Program-made: the position numbers and the translations under genes
Notes under the pieces: generated by a model
The model's database searches: none
What the model was told of the DNA's origin: nothing
Seen by the model: the letters and a program-made list of their open reading frames with translations, nothing else
Part shown: piece by piece, positions 8,359 through 17,910 of the stretch
How the letters are laid out: the number at the start of each line of letters is the position of its first letter
Numbering within the stretch: position 1 is the first letter of the stretch
Assembly: GCA_003427395.1 (NCBI GenBank)
Contig: BFEA01000494.1
Span: 863,599 to 883,612, forward strand
DNA length: 20,014 nucleotides
From: Chara braunii
Lineage: Eukaryota > Streptophyta > Charophyceae > Charales > Characeae
Direction of reading: 5' to 3'

Positions 8359-8452
8359 AGATGCTGATAAGAGCAAACACCTCTAGCACGCTCAGGAAGG
8401 CTCCATCTATTGGTGGGGAGCAGCACCTGCTGGAAATCGGGTCCAGCGTCCC
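8359..8452 (-). mobile_element. SINE-like retroposon, copy B, 3' end lost at adapter
   Basis: On the minus strand it starts GGGACGCTGGACCCG at 8452 and runs through GGTGCTGCTCCCCACCAATA to the 'tgctcttatcagcat' block, where the adapter begins. No A tail remains. Both family hairpins are intact in this copy. Confidence 0.75.
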
Positions 8453-8640
8453 TATCAAATTATTATAACCCTCTTAACCAAATTATTATAAGCGTGCCAC
8501 GTGTCCGGCCATCGTGCTAACCAGTTACAATGGCAAAACAGGAGCACGGGCATGCACCATTCAAGACGATGAGCAGCATTGATAGCCCTCCTTCCGAGGG
8601 GATTAACTGCCCATTGCAATCTATGTACTTGTCCCTATTC
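8453..8640. repeat. dispersed repeat with a conserved CCCTC/GAGGGG hairpin, copy 2
   Basis: Shares 'tgccacgtgtcc' (8496-8507) and 'gatgagcagcattgat' plus the hairpin 'gccctccttccgagggga' (8567-8603) with the sequence next to SINE copy A. That both SINE copies adjoin this segment on the same side suggests a longer composite element of about 300 bp. Confidence 0.6.
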
Positions 8641-9197
8641 TAAAACCCTCATCATATGATGAAACGAAAGTCATACAACTCTATGAGGGGAAGGGGTAGT
8701 CAGAATAGGGAAATAGAAGTTTGTTATTGCGATCCCACATCCCGAAGTCAGCAGCGAACCAACGAAACTGCCCCAAGTGCTGAACCCAACTATTCCTCCT
8801 AAGGCGCCACGTGGCACGTTCTTAACAGGACCCGAAATATTAGTCCACGTGGCAACTCCTCCTTACCAGGGAACCGCAAGTTTACATGTCATAGAATTCA
8901 AAACACCTGACACTGGCAACAGAAGCACACCACATACAAAACCGTGCTGCCAGACAGACGTAGGTCAGATGAATTGTTGATCATCCGCAAGTTCTCTCTC
9001 CAAACTTATCCAGAGGTCAATCACTCTTTTCAGCAGTCAAGGAGCGAGACCTGAAGTTTAGAGAACAGAGTTAGAGTTAGCTATCCTACTCCTCCCACCC
9101 GCCACGATCCACGAATCCACAAATCAACACCAGAAGGAGAGCATGAGGCACATTGAAAATCACGAACGCGCTTTAAACGGGGAGATAAGAACCCTAC
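8641..9197. other. no gene recognised; two G-box palindromes
   Basis: Contains CACGTG at 8808-8813 and 8846-8851, both as CCACGTGGCA. It also has an inverted pair CCCTCAT (8646-8652) and ATGAGGG near 8683. The segment lies downstream of the minus-strand Asn-rich gene, so the G-boxes are unlikely to be its promoter. No coding region is convincing. Confidence 0.45.
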
Positions 9198-9615
9198 TTA
9201 TCCTACCCCTTCCCGCCACCAACCCTCCCCCCAAGTTTTCGCGCCGTGTTCCTGACCCCAATCGTCCCCTCCGTCATACAGAAAAGAAGGCGGGATGGAA
9301 GGAGAATATCGGGATGAGAAAAACAACCGAATGTTATCGTATGTGATGTCGCCGGCTGTTTTGTGGGTGTTATTTTTGTTTTTATTATTATCACAGTTAT
9401 TCCCGTCGCACCTGATGATGTAGCTCCCATCGGTGACAACAACCCCAACACCAACGCAATCGCTATTGTCATCGTTTTCATCCGCACACACGTTTTCGTC
9501 ATCGTCATCGAAATAACTTTTGTCTGTGCTGTTGTTGTTGTCCTCGGTGCGCATGAAATCAGCTTCACCCTGCGTGAACCCGTCGTCAATAGCATCGAAA
9601 TTGAAGACACTGTCC

Positions 9616-9661
<46 letters not shown>

Positions 9662-9662
9662 N

Positions 9663-9708
<46 letters not shown>

Positions 9709-10299
9709 CGCACTTCTCGCACCTGGCAATGACCCCCTCGTCCGACCAAATGCAATCCTTGCCACCCGCAAACCAACACTCCTCCAATTCGCCGCCAGTT
9801 CCCTGCCCCTCCTCAGGCTTCCCACGGCGAGTCGCCACCTCCTCAATAAGGGAAGCAGCCAAGATGGAAGTGTCATCTGCTTCGCACAGATTATCTGGCG
9901 ACACACGCAGCGCTTGCCCCTCCTCAGGCCCCGCGCCCCGCAGCCGCTCCAAGATTTCGACGAAGATTTCTTTCGCTTTCCGCAATACTTCAGAACAATC
10001 CCTAATTCCTCCATCACCAGTGCTTTTTCGATGGCCCCCAACCGTTCGAAAGGAAGATTCTCACGGAGCTCCTCCTCCCAACCACTGAATAGCTCCTCAC
10101 CCCCCTCCAGAAGGTCCGCTGGTAGATTGTGTTGATGATGAATAAGCACCGAACAAATTTCCTCCATCTGTTGCCTATACATCCGCACCATCTCCAGCGC
10201 GGCCCCCTCATCTCCAAGCATGGCAGCAGCAAGAGCATCCTGCACGGACGCCACCTCCATTGCCGTCTGTGTTGTGGATGACTTCGTAGTTGAGGCCAT
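9198..10299 (-). CDS. Asn/Asp-rich protein of unknown function, two frame interruptions
   Basis: This is the best protein gene in the window. The start at 10297-10299 reads AACAATGGCC, the favoured plant start context, and the stop TAA is at 9198-9200, giving about 365 residues once frames are bridged. The N-terminal 100 residues look helical and charged, with EGAALEMVRMYRQQMEEICS near residue 40. The frame then shifts at about 9986-9993. One added base would join ...EELGIVLK to VLRKAKEIFVEILERL, a continuous helix. Next come a linker with two EEGQ words and a Cys cluster, C-x7-C-x10-C-x2-C (about residues 174-196), which could bind a metal (inference). A run of about 30 Asn codons follows, interrupted by the ambiguous base 9662, which shifts the frame by one. 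The C-terminal 138 residues are Asp/Asn-rich. I do not recognise the family. Codon repeats and the ambiguous base make assembly error as likely as true mutation. Confidence 0.6.
9616..9708. repeat. GTT/AAC trinucleotide repeat within the coding region
   Basis: About 30 GTT units on the plus strand, read as Asn codons on the minus strand. They are broken only by the ambiguous base at 9662. The repeat length in the assembly is unreliable. Confidence 0.97.
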
Positions 10300-10423
10300 T
10301 GTTGTCGTCAGTTTTACTGTCGTTATGTGTAGTTTCGCTGTCAAAACCGCTCCCCAATCAGCCGCGCAACGTCTTTAATCAAAAGTTAATCCCACCACTC
10401 CGGCGTGCCGTCTCCTGAAGCTG

Positions 10424-10431
10424 CCACGTGG
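10424..10431. promoter_or_regulatory. G-box in the presumed promoter of the Asn-rich gene
   Basis: The palindrome CCACGTGG lies about 125 bp upstream of the chosen ATG on the minus strand. G-boxes bind bZIP and bHLH regulators in plants, and the position suits a promoter element. The function is inferred from position alone, and CACGTG also occurs elsewhere in the window. Confidence 0.35.
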
Positions 10432-10619
10432 GAAGTCCCCCACATACGCCCAGGCCGAAGCCCCCGACGGGCACCAGGACGACCAGGTACAGTGGCGGCA
10501 CAACTTCTCCACCCCCGCACCAGTCTGCGGAGTGCGGCCGGGCCTTGCCGGCCGGTCCGCAGCGCAAATTAGCACCAGTAACGCGGCCCCCCAATCAATT
10601 TCTCAATATGATCTTGAAT

Positions 10620-10705
10620 GGGACGCTGGGCCCGGTTCCCAGCACGTGCTGCTCCCCATGAATAGATTGGAGCATGTTCCATTTAAAAAAAAAAAAAAAA
10701 AAAAA
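10620..10705 (+). mobile_element. SINE-like retroposon, short copy with poly(A) tail
   Basis: Plus-strand copy beginning GGGACGCTGGGCCCGG at 10620, through GCTGCTCCCCATGAATAGAT, and ending in 21 A (10685-10705). It is shorter than copy A, lacking the 'gtctgcccttatcaac' block, and the second hairpin arm is GGAGC. The tail in the opposite orientation from copy A confirms that the A run is a feature of the element. Confidence 0.75.
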
Positions 10706-10819
10706 GGACCTTTGTACTTGTGTACAGCACAGTGCAGTCTGCTCCCTGTTGTTCAAACATCATACCAGTCTGTGCTCTGTTGGCTAGTCGCTACACAACG
10801 TATAAATCTATGTTTCCGA

Positions 10820-11096
10820 TGCTCAAAAACTGCACACGTGGTGCCGCTTGTAGTCTCCTAGTTCAATTATTTATAACAGATGCCGCTTGCTCACCCCTCT
10901 GCCCAATTACTACACAGCGGTATTGCCTGCGCACGGTCCTGTTTTAATAGACCACGGGGTGCAGCTCTGCACTGCCCCTGTTCGAATAGAACACAGGGAT
11001 GCAGCTCTGCACTACCCCTGTTTGAATAAAACACAGGGGAGTGATCACAACACCTGCTTGTTCGAATATAACTCAGGTGTGAAGCAATTTCACAAG
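10820..11096. repeat. 39-40 bp degenerate tandem array
   Basis: The four clearest units start at 10938, 10977, 11017 and 11057 and share 'cctgttcgaatagaacacaggg' variants followed by 'atgcagctctgcac'. Earlier, 'tgccgcttg' recurs 39 bp apart (about 10842 and 10881) and 'tattgcctgcgcac' follows at the same spacing, so the array probably starts near 10820. A stray related unit lies at about 12453-12481. Frames across it are not coding. Confidence 0.75.
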
Positions 11097-11099
11097 CCC

Positions 11100-12150
11100 T
11101 TAGTTGAGATATGGAGAAACCGCATACTTGGAAAAAAGGCGCTTACGCAGTAAGTTTTCTTTATGTCTAAATTTGTTCCAAAGGAAGATCTGAATGGCCA
11201 GATCATCCGTTTCAAAGTCCCCAACATCGAGATGAAGTCTGATCTTTGATACGTGTCTCCTATCAGAATTTCTAGCCATTTATGATGTCAAAATCCCATG
11301 CGGAAACAACATCCTATTGAAAGGCACTGTCAAGCCTCCAATGTCGAGTCTGAGCAAGCCCTCGTTACGTGCGTGACACCGAGCCAGTAGTACACCCCGA
11401 GAAGCCACGTTCTCCACTCTCCAGAGTTCATAGGCTCAACAACGAACTGATCACCACTTGGCTTTGGACAGAATAAGTGTGACTTGCTGGCTTCACACTG
11501 CGTTTCATGAGATCCAAGCGGACTAGAATACTAGAATGCGAGTTGCAATTCGTTGCGTGCGCGGTTTTTGAGCAGTGTACACACTTGCAAGTGACGGAAT
11601 TTTCTATTGCGTGTGAAACACTGTGAATAGCAATCTGGCCATTGCTTACCTTCTTCTTGAATCTCTCGCTATCTCATGTCTAACTAACATTGAAGTGAGT
11701 GGGAGCTTCCTCCATTTTATGCAGCAGAGTGCACAAGGAATCGGTCCGTGAAGCCACTACCATTGGACAGTCAACAAGAGTTCAATCACAGATTTGGCTC
11801 CTCTCTTGATAAAATAATGAAATAATTAATTAATTAATTACGTCAAATCTTGAAGTGGCCGTGGGCTATCTGCTGGCAAGTGGACAAACACAATGACGTA
11901 ACTATGGCCAATCACTTCATGACCAAACACCTCTGAGTCATTGTTGAAACATGCCCATGGGCTTGGTCCCACATTGTTGGGCGTGGACAATTAAGCTCAG
12001 TGTGGGTAAGTAGCTTTGCTATATCAGAGGACAACTGCAGGGGGGTGTCCAGCAACCTCCTGTTATGTGTATAGTTCATCGTTCTGTCACTCAATATCTC
12101 ATTGGTGGGCAATCAATGGCCCATCATTGTCAGTACGAGCAATATCTGAT
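11100..12150. other. no gene recognised
   Basis: Mostly unique-looking sequence with a short TTAA/ATTA run near 11815-11840. No RNA gene or convincing open frame is seen on either strand. Confidence 0.5.
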
Positions 12151-13180
12151 GCTTGCCGCAGGTCCTCGAGCCTCACTTAGTTCCCTTCCCACTTGAAATG
12201 ACGGTCAAAAGTTCAGAAAAGGCATTTCGGGATGTAAATGTCATTAGTGGCATTTTTGGAAACTCGTCAAAATTTAGTGGCACCTGCAGAAAGTCGAAAG
12301 CCGCAGCAGTGGTGCCTGCCTTGACTGAAACTCCAAACATTTCGGGATTGCGGGGAATTGTCACGTCTCTACTGATACTCACTTCAGCTAGCAACTCCTG
12401 TATCGTCAGCGAGGGGAAATTGACTAGCAAGCAACATAACTATTGTCTTTATCGGAATAGAACACACGGGGAGTATCCCTGTATCTACACTGAAAATTGT
12501 ACAGCTATTCTCATGGGCGTTCTACTTGGGGAATGACAGTAGTTATGTAGGCGTGCAATTGCCATATCGGCAAACGATTGCCATGCCAGTTTGTTTGCAA
12601 AAGAGAGGTGGCCACGTCAACAATCACGCTTGTCATGCACGGAGCTTCCTTTCTTTGACCCTCTCTTTCTCTCTCCCATGCACTACTCTCCTCTTTGCCC
12701 GTCTTACCATATGATCTCATCAATGTCTTGGATATATATACACTAACAAGACTGGCTTGATGACAAACTTGCAAGTAGAATGAGTTGGTCATAAAGGGGA
12801 ATAACGGCAGAGTAAATAAGAAAAATAAAGAATAAATGAGATCAATAGTGACCGCAACTAGTGCCTATCACTCCCTCTGCGTGTGTGTGTGTACTTCTTT
12901 AGCGCGCGTGAGTAAGCACCCGTGCCCATCTTCCCTTTTGTCTTCCGTTCGTGCTATGTAACTTCATGAAACAGTTTTTTCCTTTTCCCTTCGAAAAATT
13001 GGAAAACAAAAGAGGCATTGGGGATCACCCCGACAGGTGACCCCCATAAACTCCCAACCCCCATGATTTGGCGTGCCGCTGTCAATTGTGATACCAAATG
13101 GCAAATACAATTTTGGTGGCGGAGGGGGTACTGTGTGATATAGAAGTCTCACATTTTTTGTGAATTTGCAAAAACAGGTG
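12151..13180. other. open frames on both strands, no gene recognised
   Basis: Frames of 127 codons (plus, 12153-12536) and 85 codons (minus, 12173-12430) overlap, so at most one could be real. Neither matches a family I know and no splice or promoter signal decides between them. A partial unit resembling the 10.8-11.1 kb array is at about 12453-12481. The rest is low-information sequence. Confidence 0.4.
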
Positions 13181-13295
13181 CTACCGTCTTCACCCGAATA
13201 CAACGTACGGTCGGCATTGCTGTATTTAGACGGAAAGATACCCCAAATACAACTATAATGACCGTACGTACGTTGTATGCGGGTGAAGAAGGTAG
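13181..13295. repeat. inverted repeat (possible foldback element)
   Basis: The left arm 13181-13212 (starting CTACCGTCTTCACCCG) and right arm 13260-13295 (ending CGGGTGAAGAAGGTAG) are complementary over about 32 bp. There are two mismatches and a 4-bp GTAC insertion in the right arm. The 47-bp loop itself has complementary ends TGTATTT and AAATACA. No target duplication is apparent. Confidence 0.8.
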
Positions 13296-13299
13296 TAGA

Positions 13300-14400
13300 G
13301 TACGCCCTGAGTCTTTTGAACTAAGGGGGAGGTCTCTTTGTTTTCCCTTTTTTTTCTTTTTGTACACCCTCTGCTACAGGTCTCTTACCCTTCAAGTTCA
13401 GGTGCCAAGCCTTGCTGCTGACCAGCCACTGACCATTTCTTTTTTTCCCCCATCTGTTCTCTGTACAGCCAGAGCGTTCCCAGCCATTTTCTCGAACATG
13501 ACCAGTACTTCCGGGCCATTTTCTTCCGGGGCTCCAAACGCCCTGCATGCCCAGCGCTGTCCGACCGCCAGCACGACATTTTTCTTGCTTTTGCGGTTGG
13601 GTGGCCCTGAAGCCCGGTTGAAGAGGCGCGCCGCAGATGTATGGGCCAAGTACTGGTGGTTTAAAGTGCCTTAGCCTTGGGGGCTCGTGCAAGCGGACCG
13701 AAATGGCTGGTGGATCCAGGTTCCAAACGGGAAAGTACCGGTGGTGGGCATACCCGTGTTCAAACGTATTGGGTTCAAAATGGGCATCCGCAAGCTTGCC
13801 CATACTATGGCAGGATTTCAACAGGCAAATGCAGATCTGATGGGCAGCAAAGCATGACATGATTGCACACACACAGATGCAAGGCCTAGCCTAAGTAGGC
13901 CACCGGCCTTCGGCAAATCGAGAGGCCAATTCACCATTTCCCCCTGGTGCGTGTAACGCAGTAGAGCCCGGCCAACCAGCGGGACTTCATTCTGTGGGAA
14001 GCCGTTTTTCCTCTTGCCGGCCATGAGATGGGTTAGGGTCAGGGTCAAGTTAGAGAGGTAGAGTACACATGTCATCCATCATCAGTCAAATCCTGGACAA
14101 CTTCGATGGTCCCATAACCTTTTTTTGTTTTTATTTTATCAACAGGTCATAGGTACTTCATGCGGTCTGGTTTTGGGGAGTTTCCTTTTTTCCCCAGGGC
14201 TGCACACTGTCAGGGCAGCGGTCTCAATTTGGCCCCATCTGTCCCTTGGACTCATGTTTCCCAACCAACGACTGCACCGAAGCTGGGCAATGGTCCCAGT
14301 ATGTCATTTTCGCCAAAAGTTTCGGGTAGTTTGCCGAGGAATAGGTCTCCCCCTTTTCTGAGGCAATCAAATCAGCTGAGTTTCTGGCAAAAAAAGAGGA
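13300..14400. other. no gene recognised; one block shared with 19.4 kb
   Basis: A perfect 22-bp block at 13642-13663 recurs inverted at 19419-19440 with further weaker similarity beyond it, so it is a dispersed repeat. The long minus-strand frame 13321-13872 includes this block and is low-complexity and basic near its end. I do not accept it as a gene. Confidence 0.45.
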
Positions 14401-14403
14401 CTT

Positions 14404-14478
14404 TGTTTGTTTGTTTGTTTGTTTGTTTGTTTGTTTGTTTGTTTGTTGTTGTTGTTGTTGTTGTTGTTGTTTTGTTTT
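14404..14478. repeat. GTTT then GTT microsatellite
   Basis: About ten GTTT units (from about 14404) pass into GTT units and then GTTTT. Open frames across it read LFVC and V repeats. Confidence 0.95.
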
Positions 14479-14647
14479 GTTTTCTTAAGCCCAGTTTTTT
14501 TTAGACGGCGAGACGCTGGATAATAGACATATGAGAGTCACCTTCGGCACTCGGCCATGTGGTAGAGGCCCCCTTATCCTATGGGACTCCCTCCCAACCT
14601 ACCTCTTTCGTAATTACTTCCCGGTGCACTCCTACTCCCACTACCCT

Positions 14648-14742
14648 GGATCATTTCTCGATTTATGTGTGTCATCCTCGTGCAGGGGCCATGCTAATCT
14701 TCTCTATACCGTCTGAATTTTAACGCATGTCCCAAAGGATTT
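14648..14742 (-). pseudogene. U6 snRNA pseudogene
   Basis: The minus strand contains GAGAAGATTAGCATGGCCCC followed by TGCACGAGGATGACACACAT and AAATCGAGAAATGATCC. This is the central and 3' part of U6 with a handful of substitutions. The 5' hairpin is degenerate (TCCTTTGGGACAT). The catalytic ACAGAGA box reads ATAGAGA. There is no T-run Pol III terminator after the 3' end. U6 copies are often retroposed, and these defects argue for a dead copy. Confidence 0.85.
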
Positions 14743-14744
14743 CA

Positions 14745-15404
14745 GATGGGGTTTCAATGGTCCCAGAACCTTGCTGAACTCCATTCAAGAAATATAAGCA
14801 GCAGCTGCTCTGGACAGAATTAGGTGTATAACTACAGTAACTCTGGATCCATAGGATGGCCCAGGTAGACTGGCCTGGGGAAAAGAGGGATGAGGAGGGA
14901 CAAGGGGACTTTACAAAGGACTACAAACTGAGATTCCATGATTGGCTCCAGCTTGACCCCAACATCCCTATGAAGAGCCCCGAGCAGTTCCCAGACATGT
15001 TCCCTCCGCTGGCCACAGCAATTGTAGATAGACAATGGTTTGGGCAGCTGTGAGGAGGTGGTATGGTGGTAGAGGGTTAGATAAGAGCTGACGGCATGCT
15101 ACTCTCGGGCATTGTCAGTCTACTTTCATTCTGTCAAAAAGGAAGTGCTTAACGAGAGTTTCATTTGTGTAGGAGTTGCCTTTTCTGATATTTCTGAGAA
15201 TTTGCTCAGTTCAATACTCAGGTTTTTTGGGGAGGGAAGAATTAGTGTGTAATAGCTAGTATCTGGCGCCTGTTTTCGGGTGAAGAGATTCTCCCCCCCT
15301 CTTCCTAATCTCCTGCTCGGTTAATCCCCTGGATGCCAGGGTAATCAATGCTGGCAGGAACCCTCTACATCCTTTTCCTGATATGCTTCACTCACTTTGT
15401 ATAT
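14745..15404. other. no gene recognised
   Basis: Small open frames on both strands around 14832-15053 oppose each other. None resembles a known protein. There is no plant Pol III promoter arrangement next to the U6 copy. Confidence 0.45.
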
Positions 15405-15457
15405 GGGACGCTGGACCCATTTTCCAGCAGGTGATGCTCCCCACCAATAGATAGATC
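15405..15457 (+). mobile_element. SINE-like retroposon fragment
   Basis: Starts GGGACGCTGGACCCAT at 15405 and continues through CAGGTGATGCTCCCCACCAA to about 15457, where similarity ends without an A tail. The 5' end coincides with that of the other copies. Confidence 0.7.
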
Positions 15458-15533
15458 ATGGAATAGCTGGCAACATGGGACTTACCTTCCGCAGTCAGTG
15501 AATCCACAAGAGGGCAGCCCAGTAAGACTCACT

Positions 15534-15599
15534 CTTCCTCCAAGTCCCACTGCCATTACAAGTTATCTTCCTCCGAGTCCCACTGCCATTCCCAGTTGA
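15534..15599. repeat. two-copy tandem repeat, 33-bp period
   Basis: 'cttcctccaagtcccactgc' at 15534 recurs at 15567 as 'cttcctccgagtcccactgc', with related following bases. Confidence 0.85.
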
Positions 15600-15636
15600 C
15601 TAACTTTTTCCAGTCTCCTGCCCACTACTAGTAGTC

Positions 15637-16077
15637 CCAGATACGTTTACAGGCAGGGCGGTCCCACCAGAAATGTGTCGTAGACTCGAAACGCCAACGA
15701 CATCTTCTGCATTGTAGCTGTACTGTCATTCCACGGGTGGTCGGCCAAACTGCCGAGGGAGTGGCCAGCAGAGAAAGAACCTATGGGATACCTGCATAGC
15801 TTTGACTCAGAGAGGGGAGGAGTTCCAGGTGGGACAAGAGACAAAGGAAGTCGTTCTGAGATAGTGACATCCTGGTTGAAGTGGAGGTCTCCCAGTGTTC
15901 TGTTGCAACTTGGGTCTGAGTGATGGTTGGAGGGACAAGTGCTTCTGATACCATCGAGTTCCCTAACATCAAGGAGGAGCCGCTGACGCCCATTCCCCTC
16001 CAAGCTCCTGGGTCCAATTTCATTCAGTGCCCCAAGCGACTTCAGCGGTCCCCAAAGTTCTGCCGTGATCCGCCCTG
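15637..16077 (+). pseudogene. possible frameshifted coding remnant, family unknown
   Basis: On the plus strand three consecutive stretches look protein-like in different frames. The first is about 54 codons (15637-15798) with HLLHCSCTVIPRVVGQTAEG, the second is short, and the third starts at an ATG near 15921 and contains EFPNIKEEPLTPIPLQAPGS before a TGA near 16077. A 181-codon minus-strand frame (15647-16192) covers the same DNA, so at least one strand is a shadow. I cannot say which. Nothing matches a known domain. Confidence 0.2.
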
Positions 16078-16392
16078 AAGATTGAAAAGCTTTTCCTTTA
16101 CCTGAATTTGAACAATTTCCTCCCGAGGTTGTGCTCCTTCCCCTCGCAGGCACAGCAGTGGTGAGCCCTGCACCAAGATCCATTCCTTCCATGATCTTCT
16201 CTCTCTTTGAAGCCTGTCAGTTTCCAGCAGTACGAGAGAGCCATATGGTTCCGCCCCCCTCTTCTTTCACGGCCCTAAACTACCCCGAACCGGAATAAAA
16301 CCAAGTGTGCACTCTATGGGCTAAGTCCCACCAGCCGGGGCTTAGGCTTGGTTTCGAATATGCACTGGTTCCTGCCATGCGATCTGAGAATC

Positions 16393-16522
16393 TTTTTTTT
16401 TTTTTTTTTTTTTGAACGCCCCCCGATGATAGTGGTGCTGATAAGAGCAGCCACCGCTACCACACGGGAAGAGGCTCCATCTATTGGTGGGGAGCATCAC
16501 CTGCTGGAAAGCTGGTCCAGCA
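16393..16522 (-). mobile_element. SINE-like retroposon copy with poly(A) tail, altered 5' end
   Basis: The minus strand shows CTGGACCAGCTTTCCAGCAG, TGATGCTCCCCACCAATAGA, then the 'gctcttatcagcacc' block and a 21-A tail (T run 16393-16413). The 5' GGGAC is replaced by GCCGTG. This layout matches copy A. Confidence 0.72.
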
Positions 16523-16523
16523 C

Positions 16524-16688
16524 GGCTGCAGTGTGCCGAAGTTAAGAAATACCCAAAAGGAACACCAAAAGTTCTAAAACCCCCGCTAGTGGGGCTTAGC
16601 CCTAGAATCTCACGGACGGCTACAGTGCGCCAAAGTTGACTAATACCCCAAAGGAACACCCCCCCCCCGCTAGTGGGGCTTAGCCCTG
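16524..16688. repeat. two-copy tandem repeat containing a CCCGCTAGTGGG near-palindrome
   Basis: Unit 1 (16524-16604) and unit 2 (16618-16688) share 'ggctgcagtgtgccgaagtt'-type starts, 'aaaggaacacc' and 'cccgctagtggggcttagcc'. Unit 2 has a short internal deletion and a longer C run. Confidence 0.85.
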
Positions 16689-16966
16689 TGTATTAGCACA
16701 ATTCCGCCCCCCCCCACCCCCACCCCCTTCTAAAATGAGGGTGACGGTCTTCAGATATCTTCATTGAACTGACCGGTGGCAGCTCATTCCAAAGTATTTC
16801 TTTGGTTTGTCAAGGAGTTCGAACTAAAGGCGCACTCACACTGGGGTACTGAGTCCGCGTAATCCCCCAAATCCCAAAAAAATAGTGTCGAGGGATAGTC
16901 ACACCAGGATCTCATTTCCCCAAACTACTTATTTGTGGCGGTCACCCCATTTGTCAGCGGCCTGAG

Positions 16967-17014
16967 GGGAATTTGCGGTAACCTTGGGAGGTTACCAACT
17001 TCCCGCAAATTCCC
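16967..17014. repeat. nested perfect hairpin
   Basis: The outer arms GGGAATTTGCGG (16967-16978) and CCGCAAATTCCC (17003-17014) are perfectly complementary. Between them lie GGTAACCT (16977-16984) and AGGTTACC (16989-16996), also perfect. The two stems share the GG at 16977-16978, so they would compete at that point. Confidence 0.85.
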
Positions 17015-17121
17015 TTTCTTGTTTGGAATCAACCTGCGGAAATGGAAAGAAATTCGAAGACGAGGATATTGGCAGGAGATGTGATCTCGCAGTGTGACTG
17101 GAGCAGTTGAAGAGGACCCAA

Positions 17122-17627
17122 GGGCCTCGCTGCACTACTCTTGAATCTTGAGAAATCAAGAGTTCATCACCGCTGCACTAACTCTTGATGCCGCATCCTG
17201 AGTTTCCATTCATGAGCTGTCAGATTCACTCTCGAAAATGTCGAGAGTGAGTCATCGCTGCACTAACTGTGGAAAAGTGTTCTTGATTCGGCGCTTCAAG
17301 AGGTGTCAGAAACAGTCCTTCGGAAGAGCTCTTGAAGCTTCCACAGTTCCCGACTTCAGGGGCGTTTTTTTCAAATGAGGCAGACCGGACCCTTCTTTGC
17401 AGTTTGCAAATTCAAGAGTTGGCCTCCAGTCTCGGTGGACAAATCGTCGGTAGCTGCTCTGTCGTGTAGTGTCTTTTCAGTTTTGTCCGACAGTCAAGAA
17501 TGCTCACGAGAGTCCAGAGTCCGGAGTAAGTGCAGCAAAGACAGCACTTGATGCCAATCCAGGAGTCTGACAGCGCTAGACTTACTCTTGAAATTTTTCA
17601 TGTGTCTAACGTAGTGCAGCGAGGCCC
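17122..17627. mobile_element. 506-bp non-autonomous DNA transposon with perfect 17-bp terminal inverted repeats
   Basis: The ends are GGGCCTCGCTGCACTAC (17122-17138) and its exact reverse complement (17611-17627). The host sequence is a tandem duplicate. The uninterrupted second unit reads 'gaggacccaaaatcc' (17755-17769), while here 'gaggacccaa' precedes and 'aaaatat' follows the element, giving a 2-3 bp target duplication (AA, or CAA if one end base is assigned otherwise). The motif CGCTGCACTA recurs internally near 17170 and 17250, and perfect hairpins lie beside it (CACTCTCGA/TCGAGAGTG at about 17228-17250). There is no open frame for a transposase. Superfamily is uncertain. Confidence 0.85.
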
Positions 17628-17649
17628 AAAATATGGGGGGCCGCAACAG

Positions 17650-17790
17650 AGGTTACAGCAAAGTCCCTTTCTTGTTCGGAATCAACCTGCGGAAAAGGAA
17701 AGAAATTGGAAGAGGAAGATATTGCCAGGAAATCCGATCTCGCAGTGTGACTGAGAGGACCCAAAATCCAGGCGGCCGCAACCTTTGTGT
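17650..17790. repeat. second unit of the tandem duplication (empty-site paralogue)
   Basis: Begins 'gaggttacagcaaagtccct' and matches 16988-17121 joined to 17628-17649, with scattered substitutions and one 10-bp difference near 17750. It lacks the 506-bp insertion. Confidence 0.8.
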
Positions 17791-17910
17791 AATGAGGAAG
17801 CAATGTGAGCGAGAGGTCCAACCACTATTTTCCCAAATCGGGCATCCCATTTTTTAAAGAAAATACGATTTTGGGTATGCAGTGTGAGCGTGCCCTGAGC
17901 TACGCGCGTC

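Larger units (their letters stand above)
16829..17895. mobile_element. putative large foldback/TIR element containing a nested transposon
   Basis: The ends are imperfect inverted repeats: GGCGCACTCACACTG at 16829-16843 and CAGTGTGAGCGTGCC at 17880-17894. The same CTCACACT end motif caps the small foldback at 18000-18133. Inside is a nested hairpin (16967-17014). There is also a tandem duplication of about 130-147 bp, with units at 16988-17649 (interrupted) and 17650-17790. No target-site duplication or transposase is seen. Non-autonomous status and the exact ends are inferred. Confidence 0.5.

Noticed and set aside
8646-8690. Hammerhead-like 'gatgaaacgaaag' string
   Set aside because: The CUGANGA core element and stem I are absent.
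10977-11000. tRNA T-loop suggested by GTTCGAATAGAAC
   Set aside because: It is part of a tandem array and no cloverleaf can be drawn.
12153-12536. 127-codon plus frame and 85-codon minus frame
   Set aside because: They overlap on opposite strands, and no family, splice or promoter evidence supports either.
13321-13872. 183-codon minus-strand open frame
   Set aside because: It contains a dispersed repeat block and low-complexity basic sequence, with no domain.
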